Notes: generated from the letters alone by a model not told the origin. A stretch of DNA of 54,490 nt from CAZFER01 sp964517495 (GCA_964517495.1 CAZFER010000042.1:1-54490); one strand, 5' to 3'. Positions 34,558-43,651 are shown, counted from the stretch's first letter. A program made the numbers and translations.

Positions 34558-36381
34558 ATGGACCTAATATCCTTCCTCCATAGAATATTCATAAAACATA
34601 TAACTATACCTTATTTTGTTTTTTCATTTTTAATATTTCTGATCCGTTCAATCCAGGTGGGATGGGTTTGGATGTTCGACCCATCAACCCATACTTATTG
34701 TTCACCCGAATCCCGCTGGGTTAAACAATGCAACCCGTCCTACCCACCTGCATCCTATTTCATTCTTATTTTTACAATATTATTGATCAGCAACCAAACC
34801 CAAGCCCACCACCTCGGCAACAAACAAGCGCACATGTGGGAATACATTGAGTACAGCCTTGACAATCCAACATGGTCCGCCAATCCCTTCGATCTCGTGG
34901 CTACCGTCACGTTTACCCACGACAAAGAACAGCGCGTAACCGAGATGTTCTACGTTGGAAACAACTCCTGGAACTTTCGCTTCACCGGCACCCGCACCGG
35001 CCAATGGAAATTCACCACTGCCAGTAATGACCAAGAACTCAACGGACACACCGGCTCAATTACCGTAACCCCGCGAACCCATCCCAGGATGAAAGGTTTC
35101 CTTGGCCATGTGGGAAACAAATACGCCATCATGGAAGAGGATCTCGATGATCTGCAAGGATATATCTACCAGGTATTCATGAATCAACAGGACTTCGAAC
35201 AACAATATAAACACCCCACTCGAATATTAGGCCATCCCGGCCGGATTAAACTTATCGATGACTACTGGAACAATACCCGGGAAAATGGATTCAACATATA
35301 CTTCTTCGCGGTCTTTTACAGCTGGTTCAAAATGGGTGCGCTCAGTATCGATGATTTCTCCAATGCAAGCGACCCCGCATTGAACCAACCTGATTTAGCC
35401 CTATTCGATACCCTTGAATACGCCATTACCTATGCCCATCAACGGGGTGGACGCACCCACATATGGGCGTGGGGCGATAATGGACGCAAACAAACTCCAA
35501 ATCATATCGGCGGGGGATTCAGAGGGAAAAAACATAAGCGCCTTATCCGTTACATCGCCGCCCGCTTGGGACCCCTCCCCGGCTGGAGCATGAATTTCGG
35601 TTTCGATACCATCGAAATGCCCAATGCAGAAGAAGACACCATCTGGTGGGCCAATCAGCTGAACCAAAAAATGGGCTGGCCCCACATCCTGACCTCGCGT
35701 GGCTGGAAAAATGACAGTTTTGGAGCAAATTCATATGCGGGATTTGGCGGAAATCCTTATGACCTGGAAACCACCGATAAAGGACCTTCCAATTACCAGG
35801 AGATAAAGCAAGACATGGAAACCCACGACAATAAACCCTCCATTTTTGAAGAACGCCATACCTACAACCGCTGGCAATGCTGGCCCCATAGCGTCCAGGA
35901 CCCCAACCGGCTTAATGAAACCGGCTGCCGCCGATTGATCTGGTGGGAAGCCCTGGCCGGTGGTATGGGAGGTTTCTTTGGGCACTTCTCCGAACGATTT
36001 AATGCATACGGCCCCTTCAAACCAAACGCTCCCTGTGGTTACCATCCTGAATCACTAAAGCAAGCCTTTCGTACCTATCAAAGGTTCTGGAATAACGGGA
36101 GACTGAAACTAAGCATGACACCAGACAATAACCGCGTAAGTCAATCAAATGCCTATTGCCTGGCAAGTCAAGACAAAAACCATTTTGTCTTCTTTATTGA
36201 AGATGCAGACTCCATAACAATAAACCTTGATGGAATGCCAGGAAAACAACCTGTTATCGTTGTTAATACTCAAGCAAATTACAAAGAAATGGATAAGGGC
36301 ATAGCAAGCGCAGGAACCCATAAAATTCCCCTTGATTCAAGATCGGATTGGGCAATTGCCGTTGGGAACTTCAACAACTGA
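34558..36381 (+). CDS. Secreted DUF5060-type TIM-barrel glycosidase with an unusual leader
   Basis: A 607-aa exported protein. A DUF5060-like immunoglobulin domain (AHMWEYIEYSLDNPTWSANP, RFTGTRTGQWKFTT) comes first. A TIM barrel follows (FNIYFFAVFYSWFK, HIWAWGDNG, WSMNFGFDTIEMPN, SIFEERHTYNRW) and then a putative collagen-binding-type beta domain ending in RSDWAIAVGNFN. The start at 34558 has GGAG 7 bases upstream. The leader is odd: two hydrophobic stretches (IPYFVFSFLIFLI and YFILIFTILLIS) are separated by about 33 residues encoded by a hairpin repeat at 34654-34750. The signal peptide may have been split by that insertion, so export could be altered. It is followed after 25 bases by another glycosidase gene. 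Substrate unknown. Confidence 0.82.
   Translation: MDLISFLHRIFIKHITIPYFVFSFLIFLIRSIQVGWVWMFDPSTHTYCSPESRWVKQCNPSYPPASYFILIFTILLISNQTQAHHLGNKQAHMWEYIEYSLDNPTWSANPFDLVATVTFTHDKEQRVTEMFYVGNNSWNFRFTGTRTGQWKFTTASNDQELNGHTGSITVTPRTHPRMKGFLGHVGNKYAIMEEDLDDLQGYIYQVFMNQQDFEQQYKHPTRILGHPGRIKLIDDYWNNTRENGFNIYFFAVFYSWFKMGALSIDDFSNASDPALNQPDLALFDTLEYAITYAHQRGGRTHIWAWGDNGRKQTPNHIGGGFRGKKHKRLIRYIAARLGPLPGWSMNFGFDTIEMPNAEEDTIWWANQLNQKMGWPHILTSRGWKNDSFGANSYAGFGGNPYDLETTDKGPSNYQEIKQDMETHDNKPSIFEERHTYNRWQCWPHSVQDPNRLNETGCRRLIWWEALAGGMGGFFGHFSERFNAYGPFKPNAPCGYHPESLKQAFRTYQRFWNNGRLKLSMTPDNNRVSQSNAYCLASQDKNHFVFFIEDADSITINLDGMPGKQPVIVVNTQANYKEMDKGIASAGTHKIPLDSRSDWAIAVGNFNN
34654..34750. repeat. 97-bp Y-shaped repeat inside the glycosidase leader
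   Basis: Outer arms CAGGTGGG (34654-34661) and CCCACCTG (34743-34750) enclose two inner hairpins: ATGGGT (34662-34667) with ACCCAT (34679-34684), and GGGTT (34718-34722) with AACCC (34732-34736). It could fold as a three-way junction, like a miniature mobile or REP-type element. It is translated in frame as part of the leader of the DUF5060 glycosidase. Confidence 0.65.
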
Positions 36382-36406
36382 ATCACATTAATTCGGAGTA
36401 CATAGT

Positions 36407-37924
36407 ATGGATAAATTACGGCTATCTTTTTGTTTCATCCCGGCAATCATGTTCATGTTGTGCATAATCCCCACAGAGATCAGTGGCCAATCGACATCCC
36501 AAAAGTGTCAATCACATCTTAAAAAACTCACCATTGCAAACGCCGGCACAGAAAATCCAACCCTCCTCTATGGCGGGAAACCCATGTTGAAAGTGGGACC
36601 ATTACCCGAAGTGGTTCCGTTCGCGGTAAAATGGGGCTCAACCGCATTCCCACATCAAAAGTGGTTGGACTGGATGCATGAACACCAACTGGGATATGGA
36701 CGTGTCTATCCCGAAAGTGGCCATCCCTGGGTGGATTACCATGCGGATAAACGCCTCTTTCCCTTCGAAATTGTTCGCTGGGAGGATGGCCGCCCGATTG
36801 TCGATCTTTACCGCCTTAATCCATATTATTGGCAGAATCTTGCCCGTGTCATACAGGAATGCGCTGATCGCGGCATTATTCTACAAATGCAACTTTACCA
36901 AAGAGTCTTTTTTCAAACACGCGATGATATGACCACCTGGATAACCAATTACTTCCACCCTCAAAACAATGTAAATAAACTTCCCGTCCCCCCAGGCCGC
37001 AATGGTTATACCTTGTGGAATGAAATGGCTGAGCATGACAACTGGCGTAAAATCCATCGCACATGGGTGGAACATATATTGGATGCCATTGGAAACAAAG
37101 GAAATGTCATGATCGATCTGATGAACGAAGGTGCCTTCAAAAACCAAGTAGGTAAAGCATGGATTGAATACACATTGGATATTATCGAAGCGTGGGAAAA
37201 AAAGACGGGAAATGATCTTTTAGTAGGAATGGATTTTGACCACTTTTATAAGAAAAACGATCCCGGTTTGGAATATGTACTCAGCCATCCACGCATGGAA
37301 CTGATTATCTGCGAAGGCTCTGAAGGACATGTTGTAAACGATCTAACTGCTGGAGAACGCAAACCGATTAAAGAAGAACTGGCAAATAAATACCGGACAA
37401 AATACAAAAAACCACTCATCAGTACCAACAGCCCGGCTTATAGTATTGATGAAAACCCTTATATTCTGCGCCTGTATCAATGGAGTACGATGATGAAAAA
37501 AGTTCAAGGGGCTGGTGTTTATGCGAAAACCTACCCTCTTGACTTTGATGATCCAAAAGTCAAAACCTATGCCCAACAAAGTCAACACTTGATACAGTTT
37601 TTCAATACCCTGGATAACTATATCGCCCTCAGACCCGAATCAATCCAAATTTCTCAAGGACCCGGAAAGTACCGTTTTACCCTGGCTTCAGAACATGAAA
37701 TGGTGGTGTATTTGCACACTGGTAAACAAAATGAGAAGATTCCCTTTGGAAAACATTTGGTGTTGAACAAGTTACCTATCAATTCAGGTGAAGTATCCGT
37801 TACCTTCTTTCATCCAACCACTGGGAAAACCGTAAACAAAAAAGCGGCTATTCAAAATGCACGCTTGAATTTAACCTTAATCGAGTTTACCGAAGACCTC
37901 GCCATTCATTTACAACGAGAGTAA
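36407..37924 (+). CDS. Secreted TIM-barrel glycosidase-like protein
   Basis: A 505-aa exported protein with a Sec leader (MDKLRLSFCFIPAIMFMLCI, cut near SGQ). The barrel begins KPMLKVGPLPEVVPFAVKWG and continues GRVYPESGHPWVDYH, ADRGIILQMQLYQRVFFQ and GNVMIDLMNEGAF. The Asn-Glu of DLMNEGAF is a probable acid/base in the GH-A pattern. A C-terminal beta domain (YRFTLASEHEMVVYLHTGK, GEVSVTFFHPTTGKTV) resembles the putative collagen-binding domain of the preceding protein, which suggests the two are distant relatives. It lies 25 bases after that gene, so they probably form an operon. The exact GH family and substrate are not clear. Confidence 0.78.
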   Translation: MDKLRLSFCFIPAIMFMLCIIPTEISGQSTSQKCQSHLKKLTIANAGTENPTLLYGGKPMLKVGPLPEVVPFAVKWGSTAFPHQKWLDWMHEHQLGYGRVYPESGHPWVDYHADKRLFPFEIVRWEDGRPIVDLYRLNPYYWQNLARVIQECADRGIILQMQLYQRVFFQTRDDMTTWITNYFHPQNNVNKLPVPPGRNGYTLWNEMAEHDNWRKIHRTWVEHILDAIGNKGNVMIDLMNEGAFKNQVGKAWIEYTLDIIEAWEKKTGNDLLVGMDFDHFYKKNDPGLEYVLSHPRMELIICEGSEGHVVNDLTAGERKPIKEELANKYRTKYKKPLISTNSPAYSIDENPYILRLYQWSTMMKKVQGAGVYAKTYPLDFDDPKVKTYAQQSQHLIQFFNTLDNYIALRPESIQISQGPGKYRFTLASEHEMVVYLHTGKQNEKIPFGKHLVLNKLPINSGEVSVTFFHPTTGKTVNKKAAIQNARLNLTLIEFTEDLAIHLQRE

Positions 37925-38030
37925 CAATACATTGGCCGGACAAGAAAACTGAATACCTTCTTGTCCAACCAAAAATTCCAAAATAAAGCGCAACATCAAC
38001 AAATTAAACGAAAGAATTGAGTTCCTAAAA

Positions 38031-38095
38031 GGGAGGGCGAGGCTCCCGCCGAGCCGTTTTCATGTACAACGGCTCATCAGAAGATTCGCCCTCCC
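38031..38095. repeat. Paired inverted GGGAGGGCGAG element
   Basis: GGGAGGGCGA (38031-38040) and GAGCCG (38051-38056) are mirrored by CGGCTC (38070-38075) and TCGCCCTCCC (38086-38095). The left half matches the tandem copies at 34413-34483 (core GGGAGGGCGAGG...GAGCCG). Here the element carries both orientations and can form a bipartite hairpin. Confidence 0.8.
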
Positions 38096-38147
38096 AATGA
38101 TCCAATATGATCTAAACTAAACGTAGTTGATTTCGCTCCTACCGTAT

Positions 38148-38172
38148 GTAGGGTTGACCTATGTGTCAACCC
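38148..38172. repeat. GGGTTGAC inverted repeat
   Basis: GTAGGGTTGAC with GGGTTGAC (38151-38158) and GTCAACCC (38165-38172) form a perfect 8-base hairpin with a 6-base loop. A related half (GTAGGGGTTGACCC) is at 46471-46484. Nothing gene-like is seen in the rest of 37925-38226. Confidence 0.6.
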
Positions 38173-38226
38173 GGTTTTGAGGCAATCTCGGTTTATTCCT
38201 CCTACTAATTCGCTTCATGCCACTCA

Positions 38227-39486
38227 TCAATCCATCTTCTTGATACAATACAAATTCTCATCACTCCGCAATATCAAAGAACCGTCACACACAATCGCAC
38301 TGGCATTAAATGTGCTTCGATCGTCCAGTTCGTTCAAAGCCAATTGCTCGTATTCCGGCTTCGCCGCCAACACCATTGTTCCACCCCGGCGGGTCACAAC
38401 ATAAAGCCTTCCATCCGCTAAAAGTGGAGAGGCATAGGGTTGTTGCCTGACTCGTTCTGCATACTCAACCGATCCATCTTCCATATTAAGGCAATATGCA
38501 TTTCGGTTACGATCACTGACCCAATAGAGATGGCCATCATGTATAATCGGTGAGCAAACATTCGCCCCCACATCAGCCTGCCATACTTTGTGTGTATCTG
38601 TCACATTCCCACGGCCACCACTTCGTATCGCAAAGGTTTTTGAATCACGCCCGCCCAAGGCATACAAAATACCCTTGTGAGATACAATACTGGGACATAC
38701 ATAATCTTGTATAGCTTCGCAACGCCAAAGTTCCTCACCTGTCTTGGGATCAAATCCCAATACCCAGCCTCGAACCGATACAGCCAGTTCATCCTTCCCC
38801 TCCATCGTTTTTACAATATAAGGAGTATTCCAGGATGAATTCATTCCATCCGCACGCCATACTTCATCACCGGTCTCTTTATCGAGCGCCACCAGCGAAC
38901 CACTCTCCACACTTGCATTCACGATGATCAGATTTTCGTATAATATTGGCGAGGTGCCACTACCCCAACCGTGGGTTCCCGTTCCAACACTGGTCCGCCA
39001 AATCTGATTGCCCTCCAGGTCAAATTTAAAAACACCGCTCTTGCCAAAAAAGACATAAATGTGATCTCCATCCGTTATCGGTGTCTGCGCGGCATAACCA
39101 TGATCACGCACGCTTCTCGATTCAGGAAGAGTGGGTTCAATTTTCTTGTTCCAGTTGATATTTCCTGTCTTCCCATCAACACACACCAGGTGAAGCGTCA
39201 AATCATCCATCTTACTTGACCGATCTCCAGTGCCATAGCCACTGTAACACGTCACATATAACGTACTGCCCAACGCAATCGGGCTGGACGCACCATAACC
39301 GGGCATTACCGTCTTCCAGGCCACATTCTCTGTTTCACTCCAAGTGATAGGTAAATCGGTCGCCATTGAAATCCCTAAACCACCCGGCCCCCGAAAACGA
39401 GGCCAATCTTCAGTATGACCAGCAAAAGCCATAACCATAAGTAATCCATATAATATTGCCAATGAACTTGAAAAGCGTTTGTACAT
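38227..39486 (-). CDS. Secreted PQQ-like beta-propeller protein
   Basis: A 419-aa exported protein with a Sec leader (MYKRFSSSLAILYGLLMVMA). The mature part starts EDWPRFRGPGGLGIS, the usual beginning of outer-membrane or periplasmic PQQ-like propellers, and carries repeated blade motifs: VCVDGKTGNINWNKKI, VFKFDLEGNQIWRTSV, VALDKETGDEVWRADG and LGFDPKTGEELWRCEA. Such proteins usually bind partners rather than PQQ. Start at 39486 is preferred because AGGATGG precedes it; the longer frame upstream is not needed. No partner dehydrogenase is adjacent. Function is probably a scaffold or sensor at the cell surface. Confidence 0.88.
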   Translation of the reverse strand: MYKRFSSSLAILYGLLMVMAFAGHTEDWPRFRGPGGLGISMATDLPITWSETENVAWKTVMPGYGASSPIALGSTLYVTCYSGYGTGDRSSKMDDLTLHLVCVDGKTGNINWNKKIEPTLPESRSVRDHGYAAQTPITDGDHIYVFFGKSGVFKFDLEGNQIWRTSVGTGTHGWGSGTSPILYENLIIVNASVESGSLVALDKETGDEVWRADGMNSSWNTPYIVKTMEGKDELAVSVRGWVLGFDPKTGEELWRCEAIQDYVCPSIVSHKGILYALGGRDSKTFAIRSGGRGNVTDTHKVWQADVGANVCSPIIHDGHLYWVSDRNRNAYCLNMEDGSVEYAERVRQQPYASPLLADGRLYVVTRRGGTMVLAAKPEYEQLALNELDDRSTFNASAIVCDGSLILRSDENLYCIKKMD

Positions 39487-39757
39487 AACACCATCCTTTG
39501 ATAAAAATTGGTGTGCCCAGTATACATATTCATTCCAGAGCAAACAAGATTGAACAATAGAGCCCTGCCAACAGAAGGTGAAATCTATAAAAATGCATTA
39601 AGGGAGAGCAAAACGGGTGGATGATACATTCCCCGACCAAGCATATTGGGCTTTACCCAAAAGTAGTGGGGAACTCATTCAACCTCACCACAACCATAAG
39701 CTGAACTCAGCAGTCTTGGGATGAGAATGGGACTTCATATGACTCACTTTTTATAAA

Positions 39758-40120
39758 TTATGTTATCAATGAATGCTGAGTTATAACATAGTCATTGACG
39801 ATTTCACCACCGATTAAATGTTCTTGAATGATACGTTCAAGTACATCAGGCGTGCATGAGTGGTACCATACTCCTTCAGGATAAATAAGTAATACCGGTC
39901 CGTTTATGCATATTCTCAAGCAATTGGCCTTGGTTCGGTAAACACCGCCATCGCCGGTCAGGTTTAATTCATCCAAACGTCGTTTAAGAAAATCCCAAGA
40001 CTCCAGGCTTTTTTGTTTATCACAGCATTTGGGTTTGGTTTGATCGCAGCATAAAAATATATGCCGCTTGATTTTATGCACACAGAGTAATTCAACCGTT
40101 TTTCCAAAACGTGGATCCAT
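39758..40120 (-). CDS. Thioredoxin-like 2Fe-2S ferredoxin
   Basis: A 120-aa protein of the thioredoxin-like 2Fe-2S ferredoxin family (FeSII/NuoE-C-terminal type). Cluster ligands are expected among Cys 24/25 and Cys 32/33 near the N terminus (HIFLCCDQTKPKCC) and Cys 67 and Cys 71 (KANCLRICINGP). The rest (VLLIYPEGVWYHSC, DVLERIIQEHLIGG) fits the family end. It has no leader and acts in the cytoplasm as an electron carrier. AGAGG precedes the ATG. Partner not evident from neighbours. Confidence 0.85.
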   Translation of the reverse strand: MDPRFGKTVELLCVHKIKRHIFLCCDQTKPKCCDKQKSLESWDFLKRRLDELNLTGDGGVYRTKANCLRICINGPVLLIYPEGVWYHSCTPDVLERIIQEHLIGGEIVNDYVITQHSLIT

Positions 40121-40164
40121 GTTAATTACCTCTTTATTCTATTAATCATTAAATAGCACAAAAG

Positions 40165-40208
40165 AAAACCCCCTTCCACCGTTTCAGCGAAAGGTGGAAG
40201 GGGGTTTT
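40165..40208 (-). terminator. Strong terminator of the DUF6916-like gene
   Basis: CCCCCTTCCACC (40169-40180) and GGTGGAAGGGGG (40193-40204) form a perfect 12-base stem. On the minus strand it is followed by TTTTCTTTTG. It sits 25-70 bases past the stop of the minus-strand gene at 40235-40693. Confidence 0.9.
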
Positions 40209-40234
40209 GAATCAAAATACTTAAGTTGTTATTC

Positions 40235-40693
40235 TTATTTAAGGCGATTGAAAATGATTTCGTAACGAACACCGTCGGATTTTTCGCCGCATGGTGAAAT
40301 GAAAAGCGGGACTTTACCAAACGCTTTGTGCTCTAACTCGTAGGTACCTGATTCAATTTTCTCTTTTTTTGAAGCATTAAAAAGAAGTGAAAAACTTTCA
40401 CGGGGTATCTGTCCTGGTTTGTTGGCCCAACGGATGGATAAATCATTCGCGTTGGTTAGTTTTAAATTAATGCCACCATGTTGAGAGACATTAAGACGGA
40501 ATGACTGGTTAACCAAAGGTTTAAACGTGGAGAGATGCATATCCTTGATCTGAATGGATGGACTAAAAAGTGAACGATGCGTTTCCGGCTGGTTATCAGC
40601 CAGAACTGAGGCTGGAACGATCCCCGCCATTGCGCACACGGTCCCGACTCTGCTCAAAAACTGTCCCCGCGTCATCATTGGTTTATTTTCCAT
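40235..40693 (-). CDS. Exported DUF6916-like protein
   Basis: A 152-aa protein with a Tat- or Sec-type leader (MTRGQFLSRVGTVCAMAGIV, cut after VLA); the motif has RG rather than RR. The mature part (FKPLVNQSFRLN, LKLTNAND, PRESFSLLFNASKKEKIESG, TYELEHKAFGKVPLFISPCG, YEIIFNRLK) matches the layout of DUF6916 proteins. These often accompany tail-collar or surface proteins and are of unknown function. None is adjacent here. A very strong terminator follows, so it is a single-gene unit. Confidence 0.7.
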   Translation of the reverse strand: MENKPMMTRGQFLSRVGTVCAMAGIVPASVLADNQPETHRSLFSPSIQIKDMHLSTFKPLVNQSFRLNVSQHGGINLKLTNANDLSIRWANKPGQIPRESFSLLFNASKKEKIESGTYELEHKAFGKVPLFISPCGEKSDGVRYEIIFNRLK

Positions 40694-40925
40694 AATCGAT
40701 CCTTTCTTATGTTTGCTTCACGCAAAGTTTCATGATTATTTGCAATAGGATGAGATCAACGATGAGGAAGTTCGAAAAGATGTTATACGAAAAGTATATA
40801 ACATTCAAGTAAATTTTGCTTATTTTGTATGTTAATTTCGTGTCAAGTGAATAATAATTCCACTTCTTATGCGATTTTTCTCTTTATATTGAAGCAAGAT
40901 GATTTATGAAGATTCACTCCATTCC

Positions 40926-42335
40926 TCATTGATCCTGCAATCGGCGGAGAATATCCCAATAGGCACCACGATAACCGTTTTGAATGGCGTTGGTTAAAAT
41001 GGTGTTATCGTTATAGTTATAATCCTTATCGGCGCAGGTTGGATCGCTGAAGAAAAAGCGTGGATCATCACCAATCGCATCCCGAATGATTTTAGGTGCT
41101 TCCGTCTCAATTGTTTTGTCGATATAGAAAGCGGGATTATAGAGATTGTTTACTTCAGAAGGATTTAGTTCAGCATTTTCTTTTAAGATTTCATCGGTGA
41201 TTTCGGTATGAGGATATAATCTTACACCAAGAGACACGCCGATTTTTTCTGCCTTGGAGCGTTTCATCACATCAATGGTCTTCTTGATGCTATCACCGTT
41301 TTCACCAGGGGTGCCCAACAACAGGTCTAACATAACCACGATACCGGCGTTGTGGCACATGGTGACGGTATCGATAATATCCTGTGGGGAAAACGCTCTC
41401 CGCAATCGTTTGAGCATGGTATGGTCGCCGTGATCGGCGCCGAAATTGATCCCCACACACCCCGCTTGGCGCATTTTATGAGCCAATTCTGAGGTGAACG
41501 GTTTGGGAGCACAATAGGCATACCAACGCAGTGAATCCCCCAATCCACGGCGGATTATCTCATCGCAGAGTTCACCCGCATGACGAATAGGGAGATTGAA
41601 TTCACTATCGCAGGTATGAAAATGGTCAATTCCCTGCCCCAGCATATTTTGCAGTTCATCCACCACATCGCTTGGAGGGCGCAGCCGCAGTTGTTTGCCT
41701 TTGGCAATGGGATCGGCGCAATAAGTGCATTGGCAGGGACAACCGCGCTTGGTTTCAATACCCAACTGGCCTCCTTGGTTGAAATAACGAACGTTATCCA
41801 CCCACTGCCTTTTCATGGGAGGCAATGTATCAAGTGGATACAATTCCCTTTGGTTGGTTAGGCAATTTCCATTGTTCGAAACGATCAGATTGGGTAAATC
41901 ATGCCATTCCACCCGTTGCTCTATTCGCTCAGCAATTTTGGGAAACACAAACTCTCCATCGCCCCAAACTCCGGCGTCGAGATGTCCAGACTGCATGATG
42001 GCTTCAGGCATGGTGGAAAAACCTGGGCCGCCTGCGATGATGGGTGCATTTGAACAACTTCGAATATGTTGAACCATATCGAAGAATAATCGAATAAACG
42101 ATTTCCTGCTTGACATAAAGCAATCGTCGGTGTTGCGCAGCGTAATACCGATCAAGCCGTATTCATTATTGCTAAAAAATTCATGAATCGCTGCTTGCCA
42201 ATCATTCGGCCAGCATAGATCCAGAATATAAACCTTATGACCGGCAGCATGGACCGCCTCGGCTACATACTCAAGACCGATGGGTGAAATGGGGGGCTGC
42301 ATGCGGTTGGAGTTGATCAACGCCACTTTGGCCAT
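40926..42335 (-). CDS. Radical SAM protein with B12-binding-type N domain
   Basis: A 469-aa enzyme. The N-terminal 150 residues (MAKVALINSNRMQPPISPIG, LEYVAEAVHAAGHKVYILDL, IIAGGPGFSTMPEAIM) form a cobalamin-binding-type Rossmann domain without the DxHxxG ligand motif. The radical SAM core has KRGCPCQCTYC, with Cys 199, 203 and 206 for the 4Fe-4S cluster, and MLDLLLGTPGE. Class B radical SAM enzymes of this shape do methylations and ring rearrangements; the substrate is unknown. Met at 42335 is used because the domain begins there with GGAG upstream. It stands alone, with no biosynthetic cluster around it. Confidence 0.88.
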   Translation of the reverse strand: MAKVALINSNRMQPPISPIGLEYVAEAVHAAGHKVYILDLCWPNDWQAAIHEFFSNNEYGLIGITLRNTDDCFMSSRKSFIRLFFDMVQHIRSCSNAPIIAGGPGFSTMPEAIMQSGHLDAGVWGDGEFVFPKIAERIEQRVEWHDLPNLIVSNNGNCLTNQRELYPLDTLPPMKRQWVDNVRYFNQGGQLGIETKRGCPCQCTYCADPIAKGKQLRLRPPSDVVDELQNMLGQGIDHFHTCDSEFNLPIRHAGELCDEIIRRGLGDSLRWYAYCAPKPFTSELAHKMRQAGCVGINFGADHGDHTMLKRLRRAFSPQDIIDTVTMCHNAGIVVMLDLLLGTPGENGDSIKKTIDVMKRSKAEKIGVSLGVRLYPHTEITDEILKENAELNPSEVNNLYNPAFYIDKTIETEAPKIIRDAIGDDPRFFFSDPTCADKDYNYNDNTILTNAIQNGYRGAYWDILRRLQDQ

Positions 42336-42395
42336 GTTGTTATATTCTCCATTTTGAGGCAATCTCACCACAATAAATCATATTTACTCTGATCA

Positions 42396-43361
42396 TTATT
42401 TATTCGTCAAATCTGGCAGGGGTAGTTTACTAAATTCCTGCCACTGTTTGCCAATTGTTTTGAGCGGGGGCATCCCGCTATGAATATATAAACCATAACG
42501 TAATTTGAGCGGTTTATCCGGTGTGATGGTGATGGCCTTATCCAAATTCAAACAAGCGCCCATCCAGCCATCGTTCCTAACGTGAAATGGAGTGGGAAAG
42601 GTGGGATTTTGAGGATGATCGAATAGAGTGATGCCTTCTATCGCCTGGTTGGTACTCGCTCCGCTGTAATCCACCCATTTGGCGGATTTGCGAAATACCT
42701 CTTCTTCATTGATGGCACCTTCTGAATTGCGAATGATTCCACCCCCATCATGAACACCAATGCTCTTGGCCATCCTGACGCCGGTCATGCCAAATGGAGT
42801 TTTTCCCAGGGTGGTTTCGCCTTCTTTAACTGAGAAACGCAAATCGATTGTCATCATCCATTCCTGGTTTTCCAGCCAATGGACGGTTATCTTACGAGTT
42901 TCATATAAGAGAATTCTGCTCGATTCTGCATCCACCCACTGATTATCCGCGACAAGCCAGGCGGCATCGTCCGTATCTTCATATTCGGCGAGATAGGTGT
43001 GGCGGATTTTACCCTTGCCGCGATCGCCCCAAAAAACTACCTCATCGACGTTATTGTGGGAAATCCAGACAGAATTATGATGGCTATGCGATTCAGGATC
43101 ATGTGGATGACCCATACGGGTCAATGAACGCCCTAATGGGCCAACGATAGGATAAAGAAAAGGACGTTCCAAAGAAGGGCCGAAATGGTAGCGGGTGAGT
43201 TCTTCGCCATTGCGTTGAAAGGACGCCTGGTCATAGGGTAAGGGGATCACCTGCATGCGGGGCACCGGTTTGGGATCGGCTGAGGCGGGAATGCATAATA
43301 AGCAGAATATGAGGGCTGAACTTGTTGAATAGATTAGCTTTTTGATTGGGGAATGGTACAT
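42396..43361 (-). CDS. Exported DUF6807 (PmoA-like) protein
   Basis: A 321-aa secreted protein with a Sec leader (LIYSTSSALIFCLLCIPASA). The conserved order RPFLYPIVGPLG, PESHSHHNSVWISHNNVDEV, MMTIDLRFSV, TPFGMTGVRMA and AKWVDYSG is typical of the DUF6807 family, once annotated as methane oxygenase PmoA; this is not a true methane monooxygenase. Family members accompany sugar dehydrogenases in PVC-type genomes and have a galactose-mutarotase-like beta sandwich. AGGAG lies before the ATG at 43361. Function unknown; a glycan link is inferred. Confidence 0.82.
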   Translation of the reverse strand: MYHSPIKKLIYSTSSALIFCLLCIPASADPKPVPRMQVIPLPYDQASFQRNGEELTRYHFGPSLERPFLYPIVGPLGRSLTRMGHPHDPESHSHHNSVWISHNNVDEVVFWGDRGKGKIRHTYLAEYEDTDDAAWLVADNQWVDAESSRILLYETRKITVHWLENQEWMMTIDLRFSVKEGETTLGKTPFGMTGVRMAKSIGVHDGGGIIRNSEGAINEEEVFRKSAKWVDYSGASTNQAIEGITLFDHPQNPTFPTPFHVRNDGWMGACLNLDKAITITPDKPLKLRYGLYIHSGMPPLKTIGKQWQEFSKLPLPDLTNK

Positions 43362-43430
43362 AGTTACTCCTATTATGTCTTCTTGTGATTTATGACTTCC
43401 CATGATAGAAATCTTACTGAGATTAATATG

Positions 43431-43651
43431 CTATTTAAATTCTCTCAACGTATCTCGCAATACACAAAAACTCTTTGATAGGTTTCGATTTGGATTCATA
43501 TAAGGTGCGATTGTTTTAGCGGCTTCAATTTTTCGCAAACCGGTTTTGAAATAACCTACCTTCTGTAATTCTTTTTCGAATGCTTCCCAAGTTCCTCCTG
43601 CAATATCATCAGAATCTCGATTTTGCTTATTAGGTCAACCTTACCTTGATA
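43431..43651 (-). pseudogene. Remnant of a DUF4276-family gene
   Basis: No intact gene is here, but two frames keep recognisable pieces. YQGKVDLISKIE (minus strand from 43651) looks like the middle of a DUF4276 protein. After a frame change, GGTWEAFEKELQKVGYF and GLRKIEAAKTIAPYMNPN with LSKSFCVLRDTLREFK, ending at 43431, match my memory of its C terminus. DUF4276 genes usually follow an AAA-ATPase gene and the pair is a putative anti-phage module. Here an ATPase remnant lies immediately upstream and the two are fused by deletions. Confidence 0.6.

Noticed and set aside
40126..40320. A 64-codon minus-strand frame
   Set aside because: It contains the 12-base-stem terminator and overlaps the end of the DUF6916-like gene.
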